This document shows, piece by piece, positions 22,601-30,691 of a DNA stretch of 30,691 nt. Below the pieces are notes generated by a model. That model ran no database searches, was not told the DNA's origin, and saw only the letters and a program-made list of their open reading frames with translations. Within the stretch, counting starts at the first letter, position 1, and every line of letters begins with the position of its first letter. The stretch comes from Tubulanus polymorphus. Lineage: Eukaryota > Nemertea > Palaeonemertea > Tubulaniformes > Tubulanidae. The translations under genes and the position numbers were made by a program. Where the stretch lies: assembly GCF_964204645.1 (NCBI RefSeq), contig NW_027437489.1, positions 1 to 30,691 of the forward strand, given 5' to 3'.

Positions 22601-23779
22601 AAGCGCTTTTCCTGACGATTTGAGCGCTTTTACGCATCGGCATTGTCGTTTTTCCGATAGGGAGAATATTCGATACGAAAACGTCTTTTCTCGCGCTGAA
22701 CGAAGTTTTCGCGTCGAAAAGTGCTTTTCCTGACGATTTGAGCGCTTTTACGCATCGACATTGTCGTTTTTCCGATAGGGGGAATATTCGAAAAGAAAAC
22801 GTCTTTTCTCGCGCTGCACGACGTTTTCGGGTCGGAAAGTGCTTTTCCTGACGATTTGAGCGCTTTTACGCATCGACATTGTCGTTTTTCCGATAGGGGG
22901 AATATTCGAAAAGAAAACGTCTTTTCTCGCGCTGAACGACGTTTTCGGGTCGAAAAGTGCTTTTCCTGACGATTTGAGCACTTTTACGCATCGACATTGT
23001 CGTTTTACCGATAGCGAGAAAATTCGATACGAAAACGTCTTTTCTCGCGCTGAACGACGTTTTCGGGTCGAAAAGTGCTTTTCCTGACGATTTGAGCGCT
23101 TTTACGCATCGACATTGTCGTTTTACCGATAGTGAGATTATTCGATACGAAAACGTCTTTTCTCGCGCTGAACGACGTTTTCGCGTCGAAAAGTGCTTTT
23201 CCTGACGATTTGAGCGCTTTTACGCATCGGCATTGTCGTTTTTCCGATATGGGGAATATTCGATACGAAAACGTCTTTTCTCGCGCTGAACGACGTTTTC
23301 GCGTCGAAAAGTGCTTTTCCTGACGATTTGAACACTTTTACGCATCGACATTGTCGTTTTTCCGATAGGGGGAATATTCGAAAAGAAAACGTCTTTTCTC
23401 GCGCTGAACGACGTTTTCGCGTCGAAAAGTGCTTTTCCTGACGATTTGAGCGCTTTTACGCATCGGCATTGTCGTTTTACCGATAGGGAGAATATTCGAC
23501 ACGAAAACGTCTTTTCTCGCGCTGAACGACGTTTTCGCGTCGAAAAGTGCTTTTCCTGACGATTTGAGCGCTTTTACGCATCGACATTGTCGTTTTTCCG
23601 ATAGGGAGAATATTCGATACGAAAACGTCTTTTCTCGCGCTGAGCGACGTTTTCGCGTCGAAAAGTGCTTTTCCTGACGATTTGAGCGCTTTTACGCATC
23701 GACATTGTCGTTTTACCGATAGGGAGAATATTCGACACGAAAACGTCTTTTCTCGCGCTGAACGACGTTTTCGCGTCGA
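19410..23779. repeat. Tandem 37-monomer block D, copy 1 (4370 bp)
   Basis: This is the first of two adjacent copies of a 4370-bp block (37 x 118 plus 4). The offset between copies is 4370 at both ends but 4252 in the middle, because this copy has one extra monomer near 19905-20022 and lacks the one that the partner has near 26163-26280. Shared private variants include gttttccgggtcg (20700), gtttttgcgtcg (near 21172), gattttagcg (near 22030), aaaagttc (near 22250) and gagaaaattcg (near 23020). Confidence 0.9.
19905..20022. repeat. Extra monomer present only in copy 1 of block D
   Basis: Copy 1 has a monomer with a gcgag junction followed by acacg and gcgc, ending near gatttaaccg. In copy 2 the flanking monomers are fused directly (near 24250-24290). 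The monomer is itself mosaic: gcgag junctions are otherwise followed by atacg. Boundaries are uncertain by tens of bases because neighbouring monomers are nearly identical. Confidence 0.7.
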
Positions 23780-26700
23780 AAAGTGCTTTTCCTGACGATT
23801 TGAGCGCTTTTACGCATCGACATTGTCGTTTTTCCGATAGGGGGAATATTCGAAAAGAAAACGTCTTTTCTCGCGCTGAACGACGTTTTCGGGTCGAAAA
23901 GTGCTTTTCCTGACGATTTGAGCGCTTTTACGCATCGACATTGTCGTTTTACCGATAGCGAGAATATTCGATACGAAAACGTCTTTTCTCGCGCTGAACG
24001 ACGTTTTCGCGTCGAAAAGTGCTTTTCCTGACGATTTGAGCGCTTTTACGCATCGACATTGTCGTTTTACCGATAGGGAGAATATTCGACACGAAAACGT
24101 CTTTTCTCGCGCTGAACGACGTTTTCGCGTCGAAAAGTGCTTTTCCTGACGATTTGAACGCTTTTACGCATCGACATTGTCGTTTTACCGATAGGGAGAA
24201 TATTCGACACGAAAACGTCTTTTCTCGCGCTGAACGACGTTTTCGCGTCGAAAAGTGCTTTTCCTGACGATTTAACCGCTTTTACGCATCGGCATTGTCG
24301 TTTTTCCGATAGGGCGAATATTCGATACGAAAACGTCTTTTCTCGCGCTGAACGACGTTTTCGCGTCGAAAAGTGCTTTTCCTGACGATTTGAGCGCTTT
24401 TACGCATCGACATTGTCGTTTTACCGATAGGGAGAATATTCGACACGAAAACGTCTTTTCTCGCGCTGAACGACGTTTTCGCGTCGAAAAGCGCTTTTCC
24501 TGACGATTTGAGCGCTTTTACGCATCGACATTGTCGTTTTTCCGATAGGGGGAATATTCGATACGAAAACGTCTTTTCTCGCGCTGAACGACGTTTTCGC
24601 GTCGAAAAGTGCTTTTCCTGACGATTTGAACGCTTTTACGCATCGACATTGTCGTTTTTCCGATAGGGAGAATATTCGAAAAGAAAACGTCTTTTCTCGC
24701 GCTGAGCGACGTTTTCGGGTCGAAAAGTGCTTTTCCTGACGATTTGAGCACTTTTACGCATCGACATTGTCGTTTTACCGATAGCGAGAATATTCGATAC
24801 GAAAACGTCTTTTCTCGCGCTGAACGACGTTTTCGGGTCGAAAAGTGCTTTTCCTGACGATTTGAGCGCTTTTACGCATCGACATTGTCGTTTTACCGAT
24901 AGTGAGAATATTCGATACGAAAACGTCTTTTCTCGCGCTGAACGACGTTTTCCGGGTCGAAAAGTGCTTTTCCTGACGATTTGAGCGCTTTTACGCATCG
25001 ACATTGTCGTTTTACCGATAGTGAGATTATTCGATACGAAAACGTCTTTTCTCGCGCTGAACGACGTTTTCGCGTCGAAAAGTGCTTTTCCTGACGATTT
25101 GAGCGCTTTTACGCATCGGCATTGTCGTTTTTCCGATATGGGGAATATTCGATACGAAAACGTCTTTTCTCGCGCTAAACGACGTTTTCGCGTCGAAAAG
25201 TGCTTTTCCTGACGATTTGAGCGCTTTTACGCATCGACATTGTCGTTTTACCGATAGGGAGAATATTCGACACGAAAACGTCTTTTCTCGCGCTGAACGA
25301 CGTTTTCGCGTCGAAAAGCGCTTTTCCTGACGATTTGACCGCTTTTACGCATCGGCATTGTCGTTTTTCCGATAGGGCGAATATTCGATACGAAAACGTC
25401 TTTTCTCGCGCTGAACGACGTTTTTGCGTCGAAAAGTGCTTTTCCTGACGATTTGAGCGCTTTTACGCATCGACATTGTCGTTTTACCGATAGGGAGAAT
25501 ATTCGACACGAAAACGTCTTTTCTCGCGCTGAACGACGTTTTCGCGTCGAAAAGTGCTTTTCCTGACGATTTGAGCGCTTTTACGCATCGGCATTGTCGT
25601 TTTTCCGATAGGGGGAATATTCGAAAAGAAAACGTCTTTTCTCGCGCTGAACGACGTTTTCGGGTCGAAAAGTGCTTTTCCTGACGATTTGAGCGCTTTT
25701 ACGCATCGGCATTGTCGTTTTTCCGATATGGGGAATATTCGATACGAAAACGTCTTTTCTCGCGCTGAACGACGTTTTCGGGTCGAAAAGTGCTTTTCCT
25801 GACGATTTGAGCGCTTTTACGCATCGACATTGTCGTTTTACCGATAGTGAGAATATTCGATACGAAAACGTCTTTTCTCGCGCTGAACGACGTTTTCGCG
25901 TCGAAAAGTGCTTTTCCTGACGATTTGAGCGCTTTTACGCATCGACATTGTCGTTTTACCGATAGGGAGAATATTCGACACGAAAACGTCTTTTCTCGCG
26001 CTGAACGACGTTTTCGCGTCGAAAAGTGCTTTTCCTGACGATTTGAGCGCTTTTACGCATCGGCATTGTCGTTTTTCCGATAGGGGGAATATTCGAAAAG
26101 AAAACGTCTTTTCTCGCGCTGAACGACGTTTTCGCGTCGAAAAGCGCTTTTCCTGACGATTTGAGCGCTTTTACGCATCGACATTGTCGTTTTACCGATA
26201 GGGAGAATATTCGACACGAAAACGTCTTTTCTCGCGCTGAACGACGTTTCCGCGTCGAAAAGCGCTTTTCCTGACGATTTGAGCGTTTTTTTACGCATCG
26301 GCATTGTCGTTTTTCCGATAGGGAGAATATTCGATACGAAAACGTCTTTTTTCGCGCTGAACGACGTTTTCGCGTCGAAAAGTGCTTTTCCTGACGATTT
26401 TAGCGCTTTTACGCATCGACATTGTCGTTTTTCCGATAGGGGGAATATTCGAAAAGAAAACGTCTTTTCTCGCGCTGCACGACGTTTTCGGGTCGGAAAG
26501 TGCTTTTCCTGACGATTTGAGCGCTTTTACGCATCGACATTGTCGTTTTTCCGATAGGGGGAATATTCGAAAAGAAAACGTCTTTTCTCGCGCTGAACGA
26601 CGTTTTCGGGTCGAAAAGTTCTTTTCCTGACGATTTGAGCGCTTTTACGCATCGACATTGTCGTTTTACCGATAGCGAGAATATTCGATACGAAAACGTC

Positions 26701-28149
26701 TTTTCTCGCGCTGAACGACGTTTTCGGGTCGGAAAGTGCTTTTCCTGACGATTTGAGCGCTTTTACGCATCGACATTGTCGTTTTACCGATAGTGAGAAT
26801 ATTCGATACGAAAACGTCTTTTCTCGCGCTGGAACGACGTTTTCGCGTCGAAAAGTGCTTTTCCTGACGATTTGAGCGCTTTTACGCATCGACATTGTCG
26901 TTTTACCGATAGGGAGAATATTCGACACGAAAACGTCTTTTCTCGCGCTGAACGACGTTTTCGCGTCGAAAAGCGCTTTTCCTGACGATTTGAGCGCTTT
27001 TACGCATCGGCATTGTCGTTTTTCCGATAGGGAGAATATTCGATACGAAAACGTCTTTTCTCGCGCTGAACGAAGTTTTCGCGTCGAAAAGTGCTTTTCC
27101 TGACGATTTGAGCGCTTTTACGCATCGACATTGTCGTTTTTCCGATAGGGGGAATATTCGAAAAGAAAACGTCTTTTCTCGCGCTGCACGACGTTTTCGG
27201 GTCGGAAAGTGCTTTTCCTGACGATTTGAGCGCTTTTACGCATCGACATTGTCGTTTTTCCGATAGGGGGAATATTCGAAAAGAAAACGTCTTTTCTCGC
27301 GCTGAACGACGTTTTCGGGTCGAAAAGTGCTTTTCCTGACGATTTGAGCACTTTTACGCATCGACATTGTCGTTTTACCGATAGCGAGAAAATTCGATAC
27401 GAAAACGTCTTTTCTCGCGCTGAACGACGTTTTCGGGTCGAAAAGTGCTTTTCCTGACGATTTGAGCGCTTTTACGCATCGACATTGTCGTTTTACCGAT
27501 AGTGAGATTATTCGATACGAAAACGTCTTTTCTCGCGCTGAACGACGTTTTCGCGTCGAAAAGTGCTTTTCCTGACGATTTGAGCGCTTTTACGCATCGG
27601 CATTGTCGTTTTTCCGATATGGGGAATATTCGATACGAAAACGTCTTTTCTCGCGCTGAACGACGTTTTCGCGTCGAAAAGTGCTTTTCCTGACGATTTG
27701 AACACTTTTACGCATCGACATTGTCGTTTTTCCGATAGGGGGAATATTCGAAAAGAAAACGTCTTTTCTCGCGCTGAACGACGTTTTCGCGTCGAAAAGT
27801 GCTTTTCCTGACGATTTGAGCGCTTTTACGCATCGGCATTGTCGTTTTACCGATAGGGAGAATATTCGACACGAAAACGTCTTTTCTCGCGCTGAACGAC
27901 GTTTTCGCGTCGAAAAGTGCTTTTCCTGACGATTTGAGCGCTTTTACGCATCGACATTGTCGTTTTTCCGATAGGGAGAATATTCGATACGAAAACGTCT
28001 TTTCTCGCGCTGAGCGACGTTTTCGCGTCGAAAAGTGCTTTTCCTGACGATTTGAGCGCTTTTACGCATCGACATTGTCGTTTTACCGATAGGGAGAATA
28101 TTCGACACGAAAACGTCTTTTCTCGCGCTGAACGACGTTTTCGCGTCGA
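23780..28149. repeat. Tandem 37-monomer block D, copy 2 (4370 bp)
   Basis: This is the second copy of block D, carrying the same private variants 4252 or 4370 bp downstream. Besides the two monomer-sized indels, single-base differences exist, for example T at 21359 (gatatgggg) against G at 25611 (gataggggg). The copies are therefore distinct loci and not the same reads collapsed or repeated by the assembler. Identity fades past about 28150 (gcaccga at 28187, then gcgtcg against gggtcg). Confidence 0.9.
26163..26280. repeat. Extra monomer present only in copy 2 of block D
   Basis: Copy 2 has one additional gggag/acacg monomer carrying a private gtttccgcg, placed just before the T7-run monomer. 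Copy 1 passes straight from the aaaag monomer to the T7 run (about 21841-21922). It restores the overall offset to 4370. Boundaries are approximate. Confidence 0.75.
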
Positions 28150-28604
28150 AAAGTGCTTTTCCTGACGATTTGAGCGCTTTTACGCACCGACATTGTCGTT
28201 TTTCCGATAGGGGGAATATTCGAAAAGAAAACGTCTTTTCTCGCGCTGAACGACGTTTTCGCGTCGAAAAGTGCTTTTCCTGACGATTTGAGCGCTTTTA
28301 CGCATCGACATTGTCGTTTTTCCGATAGGGGGAATATTCGAAAAGAAAACGTCTTTTCTCGCGCTGAACGACGTTTTCGCGTCGAAAAGTGCTTTTCCTG
28401 ACGATTTGAGCGCTTTTACGCATCGACATTGTCGTTTTTCCGATAGGGGGAATATTCGAAAAGAAAACGTCTTTTCTCGCGCTGAACGACGTTTTCGGGT
28501 CGAAAAGTGCTTTTCCTGACGATTTGAGCACTTTTACGCATCGACATAGTCGTTTTACCGATAGTGAGAATATTCGATACGAAAACGTCTTTTCTCGCGC
28601 TGAG

Positions 28605-28956
28605 CGACGTTTTCGGGTCGAAAAGTGCTTTTCCTGACGATTTGAGCGCTTTTACGCATCGACATTGTCGTTTTACCGATAGTGAGAATATTCGATACGA
28701 AAACGTCTTTTCTCGCGCTGAACGACGTTTTCGGGTCGAAAAGTGCTTTTCCTGACGATTTGAGCGCTTTTACGCATCGACATTGTCGTTTTACCGATAG
28801 TGAGATTATTCGATACGAAAACGTCTTTTCTCGCGCTGAACGACGTTTTCGCGTCGAAAAGTGCTTTTCCTGACGATTTGAGCGCTTTTACGCATCGGCA
28901 TTGTCGTTTTTCCGATAGGGAGAATATTCGACACGAAAACGTATTTTCTCGCGCTG
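28605..28956. repeat. Local duplication, copy 1 (offset 590 = 5 monomers)
   Basis: This includes gtgag, then gagattattcg, then a monomer with tccgatagggag followed by acacg and the rare cgtattttc variant (near 28942). The same combination occurs 590 bp downstream. It diverges at 28957 (gctgcac against gctgaac). Confidence 0.7.
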
Positions 28957-29194
28957 CACGACGTTTTCGGGTCGGAAAGTGCTTTTCCTGACGATTTGAG
29001 CGCTTTTACGCATCGACATTGTCGTTTTTCCGATAGGGGGAATATTCGAAAAGAAAACGTCTTTTCTCGCGCTGAACGACGTTTTCGCGTCGAAAAGTGC
29101 TTTTCCTGACGATTTGAGCGCTTTTACGCATCGGCATTGTCGTTTTTCCGATAGGGGGAATATTCGAAAAGAAAACGTCTTTTCTCGCGCTGAA

Positions 29195-29546
29195 CGACGT
29201 TTTCGGGTCGAAAAGTGCTTTTCCTGACGATTTGAGCGCTTTTACGCATCGACATTGTCGTTTTACCGATAGTGAGAATATTCGATACGAAAACGTCTTT
29301 TCTCGCGCTGAACGACGTTTTCGGGTCGAAAAGTGCTTTTCCTGACGATTTGAGCGCTTTTACGCATCGACATTGTCGTTTTACCGATAGTGAGATTATT
29401 CGATACGAAAACGTCTTTTCTCGCGCTGAACGACGTTTTCGCGTCGAAAAGTGCTTTTCCTGACGATTTGAGCGCTTTTACGCATCGGCATTGTCGTTTT
29501 TCCGATAGGGAGAATATTCGACACGAAAACGTATTTTCTCGCGCTG
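29195..29546. repeat. Local duplication, copy 2
   Basis: This is the partner of 28605-28956, sharing cgtattttc (near 29532), which I noticed nowhere else in the window. It diverges at 29547. Confidence 0.7.
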
Positions 29547-30691
29547 AACGACGTTTTCGCGTCGAAAAGTGCTTTTCCTGACGATTTGAGCGCTCTTACG
29601 CATCGACATTGTCGTTTTTCCGATAGGGGGAATATTCGTTACGAAAACGTCTTTTCTCGCGCTGAACGACGTTTTCGCGTCGAAAAGTGCTTTTCCTGAC
29701 GATTTGAGCGCTTTTACGCATCGACATTGTCGTTTTACCGATAGCGAGAATATTCGATACGAAAACGTCTTTTCTCGCGCTGAACGACGTTTTCGGGTCG
29801 AAAAGTGCTTTTCCTGACGATTTGAGCGCTTTTACGCATCGACATTGTCGTTTTACCGATAGTGAGAATATTCGATACGAAAACGTCTTTTCTCGCGCTG
29901 AACCACGTTTTCGGGTCGGAAAGTGCTTTTCCTGACGATTTGAGCGCTTTTACGCATCGACATTGTCGTTTTACCGATAGGGAGAATATTCGACACGAAA
30001 ACGTCTTTTCTCGCGCTGAACGACGTTTTCGCGTCGAAAAGTGCTTTTCCTGACGATTTGAGCGCTTTTACGCATCGACATTGTCGTTTTTCCGATAGGG
30101 GGAATATTCGATACGAAAACGTCTTTTCTCGCGCTGAACGACGTTTTCGCGTCGAAAAGCGCTTTTCCTGACGATTTGAGCGTTTTTTTACGCATCGGCA
30201 TTGTCGTTTTTCCGATAGGGAGAATATTCGATACGAAAACGTCTTTTTTCGCGCTGAACGACGTTTTCGCGTCGAAAAGCGCTTTTCCTGACGATTTGAG
30301 CGCTTTTACGCATCGACATTGTCGTTTTTCCGATAGGGGGAATATTCGAAAAGAAAACGTCTTTTCTCGCGCTGCACGACGTTTTCGGGTCGGAAAGTGC
30401 TTTTCCTGACGATTTGAGCGCTTTTACGCATCGACATTGTCGTTTTTCCGATAGGGGGAATATTCGAAAAGAAAACGTCTTTTCTCGCGCTGAACGACGT
30501 TTTCGGGTCGAAAAGTGCTTTTCCTGACGATTTGAGCGCTTTTACGCATCGACATTGTCGTTTTACCGATAGCGAGAATATTCGATACGAAAACGTCTTT
30601 TCTCGCGCTGAACGACGTTTTCGGGTCGAAAAGTGCTTTTCCTGACGATTTGAGCGCTTTTACGCATCGACATTGTCGTTTTACCGATAGG

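Larger units (their letters stand above)
1..30691. repeat. 118-bp tandem satellite array, about 260 monomers, head to tail
   Basis: The whole window is one tandem repeat with a 118-bp period. The opening motif atattcg at base 1 recurs at 119, 237, 355 and so on to 30578, with the phase slipping only by small indels (net +15 bp over 259 monomers). Every monomer is in the same orientation. Copies differ mainly at about fifteen recurrent sites, so pairwise identity is high, in the nineties of percent by eye. No unrelated sequence longer than a few bases interrupts the array, and both ends run off the window, so the true array is longer. The known role of such arrays is structural (heterochromatin, centromere or subtelomere). 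Which of these applies here cannot be told from the sequence. I recognise no named satellite family. Confidence 0.98.

Noticed and set aside
19410-28149. Assembly artefact as the explanation of the 4370-bp duplication
   Set aside because: The copies differ by two monomer-sized indels and by single bases such as 21359 against 25611, which a simple false duplication would not produce. Raw-read confirmation is still desirable.
1-30691. CRISPR array
   Set aside because: The period is regular, but there are no unique spacers: the whole 118 bp is repeated.
1-30691. CENP-B box (NTTCGNNNNANNCGGGN)
   Set aside because: ttcg and cggg both occur in the monomer, but not at the required spacing with the central A on either strand.
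1-30691. Bacterial or phage tandem-repeat gene (surface or adhesin protein)
   Set aside because: A protein-coding repeat would have a period divisible by 3 and one continuous frame. Here indels of 1, 2 and 8 bp are tolerated and stops recur in two of three + frames in each monomer.
1-30691. Telomeric repeat or rDNA intergenic spacer repeat
   Set aside because: The monomer holds no telomere-like G-rich hexamer or heptamer arrays and no rRNA or promoter-like sequence is visible. A subtelomeric location cannot be excluded, but nothing in the window shows it.

Overview
The window is a single, uninterrupted satellite DNA array. A 118-bp monomer is repeated head to tail from base 1 to base 30691: 259 complete monomers followed by 114 bp of the 260th. 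All copies are in the same orientation. I counted the net indel balance by following one phase marker (the atattcg that opens each monomer) from base 1 to base 30578: 259 x 118 bp plus a net 15 bp of small indels. There is no transposon, gene, RNA gene, CRISPR array, inversion or non-satellite spacer anywhere. The open reading frames that can be drawn are by-products of the repeat: 118 is not a multiple of 3, most + strand frames start at GTG, and the frames run through the same DNA in several phases and on both strands.

The setting is almost certainly a eukaryotic nuclear genome (pericentromeric, centromeric, subtelomeric or B-chromosome-like heterochromatin), because no bacterial or organellar genome is expected to carry 30 kb of gene-free satellite. 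The species cannot be named from the sequence. The monomer is about 47 % GC and holds 16 CpG in 118 bp, roughly 2.5 times the number expected from its base composition. This argues against long-term CpG methylation decay and fits lineages with little repeat methylation, such as many insects, but that is only inference.

Monomer architecture: most of each monomer lies in short dyads. Numbering from atattcg, there is a perfect 10-bp inverted repeat (11-20 with 37-46), a second overlapping dyad at 47-70 centred on GAAAAGYGCTTTTC, an 11-bp odd palindrome at 91-101, and GAATATTC across the monomer junction. Runs of four T recur every 19-21 bp inside the monomer, which suggests both an ancestral ~20-bp subrepeat and helically phased, bendable DNA.

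Large-scale layout: diagnostic variants reveal layers of segmental duplication inside the array. 1-1941 is repeated at 4014-5954 (offset 4013). 5188-6842 is a 14-monomer block duplicated immediately next to itself (offset 1655). About 9270-11735 reappears at about 17173-19637 (offset 7903/7904). 19410-23779 and 23780-28149 are tandem copies of a 4370-bp, 37-monomer block, each carrying one extra monomer that the other lacks. Smaller local duplications lie at 11.4-12.7 kb and 28.6-29.5 kb. The stretch from about 12.9 to 17.2 kb has no long partner that I could find. Its second part (15.8-17.2 kb) is the most diverged and contains a monomer with an 8-bp deletion. The spacing of rare marker variants is irregular (14, 31, 67, 23, 37, 33 monomers), so the array has no single regular higher-order repeat; it looks like the product of repeated unequal exchange and gene conversion.
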